Source: Maribacter aquimaris | GTDB lineage: Bacteria; Bacteroidota; Bacteroidia; Flavobacteriales; Flavobacteriaceae | Assembly (NCBI RefSeq): GCF_014596745.1 | Contig: NZ_JABTCF010000001.1 | Span: 744,001 to 808,000, forward strand | Direction of reading: 5' to 3' | Length of the DNA: 64,000 nucleotides | In this document: positions 29,021 through 38,356 of the stretch, piece by piece | How positions within the stretch are numbered: position 1 is the first letter of the stretch | Layout: every line of letters begins with the position of its first letter | Notes under the pieces: model-generated | Seen by the model: the letters and a program-made list of their open reading frames with translations, nothing else | The model's database searches: none | What the model was told of the DNA's origin: nothing | Translations under genes and position numbers: made by a program

Positions 29021-29179
29021 CATTTTGCTCCATACAAACAAAAAAAGTAGTTTGCTTTCACAAACCACTTTTCTACTTGGTCGGGATGACAGGATTTAAA
29101 TAATCCTAATAAACCCTCACTGAAAATAGAAAAGTGAAGGCAGGCGCCTTCCTTCTTTTCTGCTTGGTCGGGATGACAG
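29021..29179 (-). repeat. tRNA 3'-end/terminator repeat cluster, left copy
   Basis: Read leftward, 29097-29078 gives AAATCCTGTCATCCCGACCA: T-stem strand, 7-nt acceptor strand, discriminator A and CCA of a tRNA, probably tRNA-Pro because position 72 is G. Downstream of it is a terminator-like hairpin (29045-29070) with a T-run. A second partial tRNA end lies at 29165-29179. A further hairpin (29136-29151) sits between them. The stretch 29076-29159 is identical over 84 bp to 56733-56816. No tRNA body is present. Confidence 0.75.
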
Positions 29180-29362
29180 AACTAGCCATCCCACCGTATT
29201 TTATTAAATATTAAATAGTTACAAGTGTTTTTCGAAAAAATGGTAACCGAATAGGTAACCCTCGCTCTGATTTTATTCGTAAAACAATATTATTAAGTTA
29301 TAATACATCAATTGTTATTATCCATTAACATCTAAATTAAAGCATCTTTGTGAACCAATTAC

Positions 29363-29890
29363 CTATGGCCTAACTGTTTCTTCTGAATGTAAATGAACTT
29401 CCGAGGCAGATGAATCGGTCATAATTTTCTTTGCACGCTCCAAATCTTCGATTGTTCCATGGGCCATAACCAAAAATTTATCGGCCTTTAAAGCCTTCTC
29501 GTAATGTATCACACTATCTTTAGGAATTCCTATACTGAAAAGTGCCGCACCCAAAGCGGATAAACCACCAACAACAGCGGCCCCTTCAAGACCTCCAATT
29601 AATGAGGACACAATAGGTCCTGCGAACATAACAGGTCCAATTCCAGGGATAAGGAAAAAACCGGCACCGAAAATAAGACCCCATATGCCACCCCAGAAAG
29701 CACCCGCCGATCCCCAGTTTTTCATTCTATCGCCAATGTTATAGAAACCTATTACCTTATCTTCCTCGTGATAATCTTTACCCACGATAGATAGTTTCTT
29801 CATATTAAACCCAGATTCATTTAGTTCCTTGACCACTTTTTCAGCTTGATGATGCGATTCGCATATTGCCACTGTTACTCCATTTTTCAT
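29363..29890 (-). CDS. GSP17M/DUF1269-like stress membrane protein
   Basis: About 175 residues from the preferred ATG at 29890 (an upstream TTG at 29917 would add 9 residues without family similarity). It has two ferredoxin-like halves (VAICESHHQAEKVVKEL, and DKFLVMAHGTIEDLERAKKIM) that flank a glycine-rich hydrophobic segment of about 70 residues with GAGFFLIPGIGPVMFAGP. This is the arrangement of general-stress protein 17M and DUF1269 proteins. Function is not known; membrane association is likely. It has a perfect operator/-7 pair upstream. Confidence 0.8.
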   Translation of the reverse strand: MKNGVTVAICESHHQAEKVVKELNESGFNMKKLSIVGKDYHEEDKVIGFYNIGDRMKNWGSAGAFWGGIWGLIFGAGFFLIPGIGPVMFAGPIVSSLIGGLEGAAVVGGLSALGAALFSIGIPKDSVIHYEKALKADKFLVMAHGTIEDLERAKKIMTDSSASEVHLHSEETVRP

Positions 29891-29946
29891 ACTATTGTCT
29901 TTATTTGTTAAACTCAATTTTCTAAATAGTCATACGAATTAGGATT

Positions 29947-29989
29947 CAAAGCTATTGGGTTTAAATTGTCAATCTCCTGACTTAAATCA
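29947..29989 (-). promoter_or_regulatory. TGAC-N4-GTCA-type operator and -7 element of the GSP17M-like gene
   Basis: Box TGACTTAAATCA (29978-29989) lies inside the longer palindrome CCTGACTTAAATCAGG. TAGCTTTG (complement of 29947-29954) is a perfect TAnnTTTG, exactly 23 bp away. The start codon is 57 bp beyond the -7 element. Confidence 0.75.
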
Positions 29990-30198
29990 GGCCTTATAAA
30001 ATTCACATTTTTTTAACGAAATTAGCTCGTACCGGAATGGGTGAATATTGAATAATTCTTTTTGGTATCAGGGCAAGCCATTACTGTTAGGTAATTCAAA
30101 GCATTTTATATACCAATGGGTTCATTCAAATTTACTATTACATGATTAGCTATGATAAAAACCCATAAATGTGAAAAATAAAATAGTTTGATTTTCTT

Positions 30199-30570
30199 TC
30201 AATAAGACTCAATGCGGCCCATTGTACCTACTATTACAGTTAACTCAAAAGATTTTCTGGTATCCTTTCCATTAGTATAAAAGAGTGTAAGTTTATCTTC
30301 CCCAGTTCCCAAAGTTTTAAAGTTAAAGGTAAATTCCGTGGTCGTTCCATTGGGTCCCATAATTATCGGTCCTTTGAGTTCAACATGATTGTTTATTGAA
30401 TTAATATGCCACGCATACTGTGGCAGAGCTTGCTCTTTCAGATTAATTGTAAACACATCATCCTCGCTTAATTCAATAATAGAGCCATTATCTTGTTCGG
30501 AATAGGGACCTGCACAGCCGATTGCTACTAAACAAATCGAAATAAATAAAATAGCGCTTCTCTTAAACAT
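30199..30570 (-). CDS. chagasin-like (I42) peptidase inhibitor lipoprotein
   Basis: 123 residues with a signal peptide ending in VAIGC, a lipobox. The mature part is an Ig-like beta-sandwich. Its IIELSEDDVFTINL, YAWHI and TEFTFNFKTLGTGEDKLTLFY segments resemble the chagasin family of cysteine-peptidase inhibitors, although the canonical NPTTGY loop is replaced by LPQY, so inhibition is uncertain. It lies 32 bp after the helical-protein gene and probably shares its transcript. Confidence 0.6.
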   Translation of the reverse strand: MFKRSAILFISICLVAIGCAGPYSEQDNGSIIELSEDDVFTINLKEQALPQYAWHINSINNHVELKGPIIMGPNGTTTEFTFNFKTLGTGEDKLTLFYTNGKDTRKSFELTVIVGTMGRIESY

Positions 30571-30602
30571 TTTACAGTTGGGTTTAAATGGACCATTGCC
30601 CC

Positions 30603-31007
30603 TTAAATTGGAAAACCATGCCTTTGTCTGGAATTTTCTTCGAGAAGATAGCGATATACTCTTTTTTTCAATCTTCTAATACGAGTTTTCAACTGACCTA
30701 GATCTTGGGCAAGCTCCAGATGTTTTTGTTCATCAAGTTCAGCGCTGTTTGTTTTCTTCCCCTCTATAATATTGGAAAGCTTTATTTCGTGCCCCCTTAG
30801 TTTTCCAAGAAAATCCCTAATCAATTGGTTTAGGAAACTACTAATGGTACAACTGATATCATTGTGGACTTGTTTGGACAAATTACTATGGTCGGCTTTT
30901 TGGTGCACCAAATCCTCAAGTGCCTGCAATTCGTCCAAATAGAATTCCACATCCTGTATCCATTGTGTGGTATCATGACGTAAGATGCCGATTTTGCATT
31001 TATCCAT
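30603..31007 (-). CDS. small helical coiled-coil protein
   Basis: 134 residues, predicted almost entirely alpha-helical: WIQDVEFYLDELQALEDLV, then a heptad-rich region (about 40-85) and a very basic end (RIRRLKKRVYRYL). Cytoplasmic, no export signal. Its layout resembles the protein at 52885-53379, which is encoded beside the universal stress protein. No named family recognised. It is probably co-transcribed with the lipoprotein gene at 31152-31817, from the operator at 31871. Confidence 0.65.
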   Translation of the reverse strand: MDKCKIGILRHDTTQWIQDVEFYLDELQALEDLVHQKADHSNLSKQVHNDISCTISSFLNQLIRDFLGKLRGHEIKLSNIIEGKKTNSAELDEQKHLELAQDLGQLKTRIRRLKKRVYRYLLEENSRQRHGFPI

Positions 31008-31151
31008 ATTTTCTAAAATTTATTTCCATGACCGTTATTGATGCTTTAAAAAGCATACTAATGAGATCATATTAAAGTTCAAACAGCAAAACTTATATAG
31101 GTAATAAAGAAAGCAGCTCCAAAGAACACCTGGTTCTACGCCCAACAAAAA

Positions 31152-31817
31152 TTAATACACCCAATACACTCCTTCATTATAATCCGAATATTTTTTTACA
31201 AGAAGTTTGTTCGCTTTTTTATTATAATCCTGAACCCTTTTCTCCCAAGCCTTATATTCTGCATCCAATTTTTTCCCTTCATGCAGTAAGTCTACCCCTT
31301 CCTTTCCAACTTCAGGCAACAGCTTTCCTTCTTCGCTTTTTAGCTTAGAAAGTGAATGATTGAATTTACGCCTTGTTTTATGGCTTACAGCTTCGCCTGG
31401 TTCAGTTAAAAGGTACATGTTATCTGTCGAAAGATATTCATGGGCTATATTGATTTCGGCATTGGCAATAACCTCTCGCAGGGAATTCGTTGAAAATTTT
31501 TTGCCGTTCTTTAAATCGGTTTCCATCCTGTTCAGGGCATCTACCGCCTTTTCAAGGTTTATTTTATATAGTCCTGAAACGTTTTTACTTTCCTTTTGAA
31601 GTTCCAAAATGCCCTTTTCCAATTGTGCCGCCGCAGCTTCGAGATTTTCTTTGTCCAGATTGGCCAATGCCTCGGTAAAATACTTATCAGATTTGTTCTG
31701 TAACCTGCTTATTGTCGCTTCATCGACAATTCCTGAAGTATCGTCTTTATGCTCTCCCTTGCAGCCAATTATAAATGAAGCAAAAAAAAGTAATAGTACT
31801 GTTATTGTAGCTTTCAT
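31152..31817 (-). CDS. helical lipoprotein, YfdX-like, function unknown
   Basis: 221 residues with a lipobox (FIIGC) and a strongly helical mature part. Its pattern of paired helices (KYFTEALANLDKENLEAAAAQLEKGILELQ and INIAHEYLSTDNMYLLTEP) is reminiscent of YfdX-family stress proteins, but this is a weak resemblance. It would sit on the periplasmic face of a membrane. It is the first gene behind a perfect operator/-7 pair, with a predicted leader of under 20 nt. Confidence 0.6.
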   Translation of the reverse strand: MKATITVLLLFFASFIIGCKGEHKDDTSGIVDEATISRLQNKSDKYFTEALANLDKENLEAAAAQLEKGILELQKESKNVSGLYKINLEKAVDALNRMETDLKNGKKFSTNSLREVIANAEINIAHEYLSTDNMYLLTEPGEAVSHKTRRKFNHSLSKLKSEEGKLLPEVGKEGVDLLHEGKKLDAEYKAWEKRVQDYNKKANKLLVKKYSDYNEGVYWVY

Positions 31818-31839
31818 CTTTTATAATATTTGAATAAAC

Positions 31840-31882
31840 CAAAATTATGTAGATTGGATTATTCATTGCCTGACTTGGGTCA
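31840..31882 (-). promoter_or_regulatory. TGAC-N4-GTCA operator and -7 element of the YfdX-like gene
   Basis: Box TGACTTGGGTCA (31871-31882) lies within CCTGACTTGGGTCAGG. TAATTTTG (complement of 31840-31847) is a perfect TAnnTTTG exactly 23 bp away. Confidence 0.75.
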
Positions 31883-32018
31883 GGTTCGTGAAATTTTTTT
31901 CTTTTTAGAAATAGGTAATCCTATTTACAAGGAAAAAAATCATTCAACTTCCCTATTGTACATTTTAAATACAAAGCACTTAAGGCTTTATGGAATTAAA
32001 AGGAATACTAGTTTATAT

Positions 32019-33389
32019 CTAAACCCCAGAAATAATTGAAGTGTCGGATATTTTAGATTTTTCTTTATCCAGAGTACGTCTTAATAAAATAGCGTAGATT
32101 GGCTCATTACCAAGCATTGCCGTAAAAACAGATGCAGTTACTGCCGTGAAGATCAATGGAAGTATTAATTCATAATTTGCAGTCATTTCAACAGAAAGGG
32201 CCAAACCTGTTAGAGGTGCCCTGATCGTTGAGGCAAAGATACCAACCATACCTGCCACAGCGAAAATAGCTGGGTCTTGAACTTGATCAGGAAAAAGATG
32301 TGCCGCTATACCACCGAATAGCATTCCTGAAATAACCCCCAAAGTGATTAGAGGCGCAAAGATACCCCCAGGTACTCCAGAGCCGTAGCTGAAAATCGAC
32401 AATACAAAGCGTACCACAAAAAGCATCAAGAGAAATTTTAGGGAGAAAGAATTATCAACGACATTGGATATCGTTTTATACCCTGCTCCTATCATATCAG
32501 GAAAATACCTTCCTACGGCTGTAATAATAACAGCCAACAAAATGGCCATATGAACATAATTCATTTTTGAATTTTCAAAAAACACCAAAGCCCTAACAAT
32601 TAATTTATTGAAAGCGATTCCTATAAAACTTAGAAGTAATCCGAGTAAAACAAAAAGCCAAATACTCGATAAATGATCAAAGGTGAAAATCTTTATTTGT
32701 ATAATAGGACCTGCATCTACCATAAGCCTTACTACCATATCTGCAGAAGCAGTACCGATCATAAGTGCTGCTATTGAATAGAAATTGAACTTAAAATGAC
32801 CATTCATCTCTTCGATGACGAAAATTATCCCTGCAAAAGGGGCATTGAACGCACTTGCAAGTCCTGATGCAGCCCCTGTAGAAATCAAGGGGTTATTCTC
32901 TTCCGCGGGTTGCTTAAAAACATCCTTTATCATCTTACCTATATTAGCCCCCATTTGAACGGTTGGCCCCTCACGACCTAACAATAAACCACTACTAAGT
33001 GAGAATATTGACCCCAAGAACTTCACCGGCAATACTTTTTTCCAACGAATCGGCCTAAGTCCGTCTAGCGCTCCTTCGATTTCATGAATACCACTACCAG
33101 CTGTTTCAGGGGCAAACTTTTTCATTAAGAATATTGAAAACCATATCCCAATAAAGGTAAACAGGAAAGGCCATAGCCAATTCAACCCGTTCAAATCCCA
33201 TTGTTCCGGAGAAAATGCATTTTTCACCCGATTTAGGTTGGAAAGAATAAGCCTAAACAATGAACTCAAGAAGCCTGTAATCAAACCTACCAAAAGGGCA
33301 TAAAAAAGTAGCCCGCTTTTCCGCACATCGATCTTACTATCCCTATTAAATAATTTTGGGATTATATTATAATACGTCTGACTTTTCAT
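32019..33389 (-). CDS. ClC-family chloride channel/transporter
   Basis: 456 residues with about ten hydrophobic segments. The three selectivity-filter motifs are present: GSGIHEIEGAL, GREGPTVQMG with the gating Glu, and GGIFAPLITLG. There is no CBS domain. The gating Glu suggests a Cl-/H+ antiporter or gated channel, a role known in acid resistance. It faces enolase across a spacer with one operator that could serve both directions. Confidence 0.92.
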   Translation of the reverse strand: MKSQTYYNIIPKLFNRDSKIDVRKSGLLFYALLVGLITGFLSSLFRLILSNLNRVKNAFSPEQWDLNGLNWLWPFLFTFIGIWFSIFLMKKFAPETAGSGIHEIEGALDGLRPIRWKKVLPVKFLGSIFSLSSGLLLGREGPTVQMGANIGKMIKDVFKQPAEENNPLISTGAASGLASAFNAPFAGIIFVIEEMNGHFKFNFYSIAALMIGTASADMVVRLMVDAGPIIQIKIFTFDHLSSIWLFVLLGLLLSFIGIAFNKLIVRALVFFENSKMNYVHMAILLAVIITAVGRYFPDMIGAGYKTISNVVDNSFSLKFLLMLFVVRFVLSIFSYGSGVPGGIFAPLITLGVISGMLFGGIAAHLFPDQVQDPAIFAVAGMVGIFASTIRAPLTGLALSVEMTANYELILPLIFTAVTASVFTAMLGNEPIYAILLRRTLDKEKSKISDTSIISGV

Positions 33390-33482
33390 GTAAAACTCTC
33401 TTTTTATAGCCTATGGTCCTTTATCATTGAACGTAGAAATGGGTTTCTGTTAAGCCATAAGGGACAATTGCAATTAAAAAAA

Positions 33483-33556
33483 CGAAGTTAATCAGCTGCT
33501 TGGTTATTCTAGATGACCTAAGTCAGGCTTTGCCCAAGACCCCAAACATACCTTTG
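33483..33556. promoter_or_regulatory. shared TGAC-N4-GTCA operator between ClC and enolase
   Basis: Box TGACCTAAGTCA (33514-33525). Rightward, TACCTTTG (33549-33556) is a perfect -7 element at exactly 23 bp, towards enolase. Leftward, TAACTTCG (complement of 33483-33490) matches five of six fixed positions, also at exactly 23 bp, towards ClC. The palindrome could therefore activate both genes. The enolase leader would be about 160 nt. Confidence 0.7.
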
Positions 33557-33721
33557 TCCATATAAAAGGAAAAGAACAGTAGTGCAACCTGTTTAATGAA
33601 TGTATCCATTTAATGAAATGGGCTATAAAAATGACCGACTCTACTTTGTTCTCATGGTTCGAAATTCCATGGTCATAATTGACCAATATTCATAGAAGAA
33701 AACAATATAAAATCTTAAAAA

Positions 33722-34993
33722 ATGAATTCTACCATTACATCTATTTCAGCACTTGAGATTCTTGACTCAAGAGGAAACCCAACCGTAAGAACATATGTTA
33801 CCTTAGAAGATGGCACAAAAGCCTCTGCATCCGTTCCATCAGGGGCTTCAACAGGCCAGCACGAAGCCTTGGAACTTCGTGATGGCGAAAAACGGTATGC
33901 CCATAAAGGTGTAGAAAAGGCAGTCTCCCATGTTAATGTGGAAATTGCGGAAACACTGATAGGGATGAATGCCGTTGAACAAAGAAACATAGATTACACG
34001 ATGATTGAACTAGATGGTACCGAAACCAAATCCAAGCTAGGTGCAAACGCTATTTTAGGCGTATCCATGGCTGTAGCGAAAGCCGCTGCAGTTACCTCCA
34101 ACCTACCTCTATATCGCTATTTGGGAGGTTCGAATGCCACACGTATACCCGTGCCTTGTATGAATATTCTAAATGGAGGAGAGCATGCGGACAATAGTGT
34201 TGATTTTCAGGAATTCATGTTGGTCCCCAATGGTGCTCCAAATTTTAAGGAAGGACTTCGGTATGTTGCCGAAACATTTCATATCCTAAAAAAAATATTA
34301 AAGGGTAAAGGTCTTGCGACCAGCGTTGGGGATGAAGGTGGTTTTGCCCCTAATTGCTCAAGTAACGAAGCCGCTATGGAATTGATCATAACAGCTATAA
34401 ATGAAGCCGGATATGAACCGGGGAAAGACCTATCAATTGCTATTGACAGTGCTGCCAATTCCTTTTCCCAAAACCTAGATAATAAATATGACCTTTTATC
34501 TTCCGGAGCCGGTAAAATGACAACTGAGGAACTCATTGACTTATCGGGTAAATGGTTGAAAAAATATCCGATTGTCTCATGGGAAGACCCTCTTTCTGAA
34601 GGTGACTGGGACGGATTTTCAGAATTTACGAAAAAATTCGGTAGTCAAATCGAGGTGGTGGGCGATGATATTTTCGTTACCAATAAAAAGTATATCCGTA
34701 AGGGTATCGAAAATAAAACGGCCAATTCGGCCCTTATCAAATTAAATCAAATCGGCACGATCACCGAAACGATAGAGGCCATTAAAATGTGTCGTGAGGC
34801 TGGTTGGCGTTACTTTCTTTCCCATCGATCAGGGGAAACAGAAGATACATTTTTATCCGATTTTGCCGTAGCCATGGATGGTGGGCATTTAAAAGCAGGT
34901 TCTGCCTGTAGGGGCGAACGGGTCGCGAAATATAATCGATTATTGGAAATAGAACATGAATTGGGAAACCGCGCAGAATATCGTTGGAAATAA
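33722..34993 (+). CDS. eno: enolase
   Basis: 423 residues, full length. It contains SGASTGQHEALELRD, MNILNGGEHADNSVDFQEFMLVP (quoted in part), VGDEGGFAP with the catalytic Glu, VGDDIFVTN with a metal ligand, ALIKLNQIGT with the catalytic Lys, and SHRSGETEDTFLSD. It interconverts 2-phosphoglycerate and phosphoenolpyruvate. Its place in a stress regulon, downstream of an operator, and not in a housekeeping cluster, suggests it is a condition-specific enolase; whether the genome has another cannot be seen here. Confidence 0.95.
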   Translation: MNSTITSISALEILDSRGNPTVRTYVTLEDGTKASASVPSGASTGQHEALELRDGEKRYAHKGVEKAVSHVNVEIAETLIGMNAVEQRNIDYTMIELDGTETKSKLGANAILGVSMAVAKAAAVTSNLPLYRYLGGSNATRIPVPCMNILNGGEHADNSVDFQEFMLVPNGAPNFKEGLRYVAETFHILKKILKGKGLATSVGDEGGFAPNCSSNEAAMELIITAINEAGYEPGKDLSIAIDSAANSFSQNLDNKYDLLSSGAGKMTTEELIDLSGKWLKKYPIVSWEDPLSEGDWDGFSEFTKKFGSQIEVVGDDIFVTNKKYIRKGIENKTANSALIKLNQIGTITETIEAIKMCREAGWRYFLSHRSGETEDTFLSDFAVAMDGGHLKAGSACRGERVAKYNRLLEIEHELGNRAEYRWK

Positions 34994-35163
34994 AAAAGAT
35001 AAAATACGATTTTAATTAAAAGCGGGCAATACCATATGACATGTGGCGGTAAACCTCTATAAGTATTCCTTATATTTTGCAAGAATCATGGATTTTCGCA
35101 TTCTATCTTTATTGACTATCGTTATCAGCTTAATCTAATATATCCGTCAAAATTCCATTCATC

Positions 35164-35175
35164 TGACTTAGGTCA
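35164..35175. promoter_or_regulatory. orphan TGAC-N4-GTCA operator before a pseudogene
   Basis: TGACTTAGGTCA is a good copy of the box, but no TAnnTTTG lies at the expected distance on either side. The downstream DNA holds only decayed coding sequence (35275-35460 and the lactate dehydrogenase remnant), so the promoter has probably decayed as well. Confidence 0.55.
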
Positions 35176-35520
35176 TAAGTATTTGAGTGATATCACCTGA
35201 AATTTATTTCTAGAAATCATGGCTGGTCATTATCCATAAACCAATATGAAATAAAAAACCCTGACGATATTTTAATGAAACAAACAGAATCAGTGATCCA
35301 TATATTAATTTCAAATTGGGTAACGGTTTCGGTCAGTGTTGCCGCCACTTCCATTGCTTAGGTGGTAGAACTGGCGAAATGGCAATTGAGCCACGGGAAG
35401 TATTTCAAACGCATAAAGATCGGGTGGGCAAGAGCTTTCATTGAATTGGCACGAGCCTAAACCAAGTAAAATTCCAAAAAAGCTCAATTGACAATAAATT
35501 CCTTTTAAATAAAGGTAAAA

Positions 35521-36125
35521 TGAGAGTAGCGATTTTTAATGTACACAATTGGTAAAAGGAGTTTCCAGAAAGTGCCAATAACGGCAAAAACTCTCTCAGA
35601 ATGTCAGAAACTTACCTGGCTGTTGATACGGTAGAGTTGGGAAAAGATTGAGTTGCCATCTCTATTTTTATGAAGATGATGCCTCTGAACCTGTTATAGA
35701 TAGGTTGTATGATTTAGGTATTCGTTTTATAGTGTTGCGTTCGGCGGCTTTCAACAATATCGATGTCGACCATGCCCAAAAATCAGGCATCAGCATAGCG
35801 AGGGTTCCCGAATATTCAACACATGCCATTGTAGAGTTTACCATAGCGGTTATGCTAGCCCAGAACCGGAAGCTATTTCGTACTAATTACCGGGTCAAAG
35901 ACATGAATTTCCCCCTTAACGGACTTGCTATTTTTGATATGAACGGCAAAACGGTCGGTATAATAGTAACTGGGAGGTTTGGGTGGGTAGTTTACAAGAT
36001 CTTATATGGTTTTTGGCTGCAAACTTCTGGCCTATGATGTGCTTTTTACGATACCGTCATTTACCCTAAAAGAGAGCCTAAAGCATAAATTATCGCTCAT
36101 ACCCGAAAGTAAGTTTTGTTAACAG
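35521..36125 (+). pseudogene. decayed D-lactate dehydrogenase-type 2-hydroxyacid dehydrogenase
   Basis: An ATG at 35521 opens MRVAIFNVHNW then stops; the frame is broken again, and resumes at 35648-36037 with DRLYDLGIRFIVLRSAAFNNIDVDHAQ (seen in parts), ARVPEYSTHAIVEFTIAVMLAQNRK and GLAIFDMNGKTVGII, the LdhA-type substrate and hinge regions. The dinucleotide-binding motif begins but the frame shifts at about 35990, after which LLAYDV is recognisable in another frame. Catalytic Arg, Glu and His regions are gone. It would have reduced pyruvate to D-lactate. An upstream stretch, 35275-35460, is also a broken ORF of unknown origin. Confidence 0.8.
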
Positions 36126-36272
36126 AAAGCAGCTCTGAAACCTAGTGTGCAAATTCAAATAATAGTTTATATGATATTAATTTTCAATGTTTTACACCTA
36201 TTTAATTAATACCACTTATTCATAACAACTACTAAAATACCCCACCTCTAAAATGATGTTTTTTATAATTCC

Positions 36273-36315
36273 TGACCTAGGTCAGTCTTAATTCCCCCTA
36301 CTACCCATAATTTTG
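36273..36315 (+). promoter_or_regulatory. TGAC-N4-GTCA operator and -7 element, first HdeD gene
   Basis: Box TGACCTAGGTCA (36273-36284) is a perfect 12-bp palindrome. TAATTTTG (36308-36315) is a perfect TAnnTTTG exactly 23 bp downstream. The HdeD start lies 112 bp later, and the flavoprotein gene follows that. Confidence 0.78.
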
Positions 36316-36427
36316 AATATCGTATTGAAAAATATAAGTTACTGCAAAAAACTAACCCAAGTGAAACTACTTATAAAAAAAGAAAAAAATACGGGTTTTT
36401 GAACGAATACCTTAAACTATAGAAACC

Positions 36428-36982
36428 ATGGCAACAATTTTAAATTCAGCCCAAAAAGCTATAAAAAACTGGTGGATATCAATTTTAATAGGCCTACTGT
36501 ACATATTTGTAGGAGTCTGGGTAATACAAACCCCTTTGGAAAGCTACATATCCCTAAGCATTATTTTTAGTGTTTTCATTTTTGTCTCAGGAATATTCCA
36601 GATTACATTTTCCATTTCCAACAAAAACGAAATGAAAGAATGGGGTTGGTACCTGGCCGGGGGTATTTTAGACCTCATCATAGGGCTATTGCTCATAGCG
36701 CATCCTATGATGACCATGGCCATTTTACCTTTATATGTAGGTCTTTGGTTGTTATTTCAAAGCATATTGTCCATGGGTCTTTCCTTTCAACTGAAATCCG
36801 CAGGAATACCACGATGGGGCATTTTACTGTTTTGGAGCATCGTAACCCTGTTATTTTCCTTTTTGCTCTTGGCAAATCCATTCTTTGCAGGCCTTAGCAT
36901 TGTATACATGACGGCCTTTGCTTTTATAACCGCTGGGATATTCAGGTTGTTTTTGGGAATAAACCTTAAAAGATTTAGGTAA
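36428..36982 (+). CDS. HdeD-family (DUF308) membrane protein
   Basis: 184 residues with six hydrophobic segments in the paired-repeat layout of HdeD/DUF308 proteins. It starts SAQKAIKNWWISILIGLLYIFVGV and has the conserved ILDLIIGLLLIAHP between the halves. HdeD is an inner-membrane acid-stress protein of unknown mechanism. It is 47 percent or so alike in layout, by eye, to the gene at 43369-43941, which has its own operator. It precedes the flavoprotein by 105 bp. Confidence 0.88.
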   Translation: MATILNSAQKAIKNWWISILIGLLYIFVGVWVIQTPLESYISLSIIFSVFIFVSGIFQITFSISNKNEMKEWGWYLAGGILDLIIGLLLIAHPMMTMAILPLYVGLWLLFQSILSMGLSFQLKSAGIPRWGILLFWSIVTLLFSFLLLANPFFAGLSIVYMTAFAFITAGIFRLFLGINLKRFR

Positions 36983-37087
36983 AACCTTTTAAGAAAAATC
37001 AAGAAACTTTCACAAAATTGAGCCGTAAGGGACATAACAAAATGACAATAACCCGAACGGGCCACAAGCAAACGGAACAAAAGTCAT

Positions 37088-38356
37088 ATGATGAAAAATA
37101 AAAAAAGAATTTTAGTCCTTGGATGTAATTTCGCAGGACTTACAGTTGCACGTTACTTACATAAGGAAGCAGGTGACCACATAAAGATTACGGTCATTGA
37201 TCGTAAAAATTACATCAACTTTATTCCTAATATTCCTATTGAGGTTTTTAATAACAACAATCCGGCAGATACGCTAGAGTTTCAATTTAAGAAATTTTTA
37301 AATTCAGATGGAAGTGAATTCATTCAGGGAGAGGTAGAGAATATTGATGCTTCCGATAAAAAGGTATTCTATACCCCTAACGAAAGAAAAGGCGCTGCCC
37401 AAGAACATATAGAATACGATTACTTGGTCATAGCTCTAGGTTGTAAACTAGCTTACGATAAAATTGAGGGATTTGCAGAATTCGGACACACTTTTTCGGA
37501 TACTTTTTACGGTAATGAAGTTCGCAAGTATTTGCATAACGATTACAAAGGTGGACACATTGCCATTGGATCCGATCGTTTTATTCAAGGTCAAAGCCCA
37601 AAACTCCCTAAAATACCTATTGCAACAGCTGCTTGTGAAGGACCTCCGGTAGAATTGGCTTTTTCAATGGCCGATTGGTTGAAAAAACATAAAAAAGGAG
37701 ACGCAAAGAATATTTCTTTGTTTACTCCAGGTGATGTTATTGCGGAAGATGCCGGTAAAAGTATTCTTGACCAATTACTTCCAATGGTATCAGGAATGGG
37801 GTATGGTTACAAAACCAATACAGTAGGAATTAAACGAATTTATAAAGAAGGTATAGCGTTTAAAGATGGAACCAGCTTAGAGGCGGAAATGAAAATCATA
37901 TTTCCGAATTGGGAACCACATTCTTTTATGAAGGAACTTCCATTTGTGGATGATCAAGGATTTGTGATTACAGATTTATTTATGAGAAATCCTGATTATC
38001 CGGAAATTTTTGCCGTGGGTGATGCGGCAGCCGTTACCATACCTAAAATAGGTTCTTTAGGGCATATGGAATGTGACATTGCATCAAAAGTTATTGCAAA
38101 TGAGATTCTTGGAAAAGAGGAACAAATAGACCCATTACATCCTATGCTATTATGCTATGGAGACATGGGCAGCCACAAAGGATTTTATATGCATACCGAT
38201 GAATGGTGGGGCGGAAAAACAAGCATCTTAAAAATGGGATATACACCCTATATTTTAAAAATGGGTTTTAAAACGATGTATCAGACCTTAGGCGGAAAAG
38301 TACCAGGTTGGGGACTGCCTATTTCTGAAATAGTTGGTGACCATTCAATACTATAA
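37088..38356 (+). CDS. FAD-dependent oxidoreductase, sulfide:quinone reductase/NDH-2-like
   Basis: 422 residues. The N-terminal dinucleotide-binding motif LVLGCNFAGLTVARYL, the central YDYLVIALGC and the C-terminal FAD motif EIFAVGDAAAV place it in the pyridine nucleotide-disulphide oxidoreductase group. It resembles sulfide:quinone reductases: the ACEGPPVE segment corresponds to the conserved Cys-x-GP motif, and further cysteines occur in ALGC and HMECDIAS. Whether it oxidises sulfide or NADH is open. It probably works at the membrane surface with the quinone pool, next to pyruvate oxidase. Confidence 0.8.
   Translation: MMKNKKRILVLGCNFAGLTVARYLHKEAGDHIKITVIDRKNYINFIPNIPIEVFNNNNPADTLEFQFKKFLNSDGSEFIQGEVENIDASDKKVFYTPNERKGAAQEHIEYDYLVIALGCKLAYDKIEGFAEFGHTFSDTFYGNEVRKYLHNDYKGGHIAIGSDRFIQGQSPKLPKIPIATAACEGPPVELAFSMADWLKKHKKGDAKNISLFTPGDVIAEDAGKSILDQLLPMVSGMGYGYKTNTVGIKRIYKEGIAFKDGTSLEAEMKIIFPNWEPHSFMKELPFVDDQGFVITDLFMRNPDYPEIFAVGDAAAVTIPKIGSLGHMECDIASKVIANEILGKEEQIDPLHPMLLCYGDMGSHKGFYMHTDEWWGGKTSILKMGYTPYILKMGFKTMYQTLGGKVPGWGLPISEIVGDHSIL

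Noticed and set aside
29078-29097. A tRNA gene
   Set aside because: Only the last 20 nt (T-stem strand to CCA) are present; no anticodon or D arm upstream.
35275-35460. Small gene before the lactate dehydrogenase remnant
   Set aside because: Interrupted by a stop after about 22 codons and ending early; probably another decayed gene, of unknown origin.
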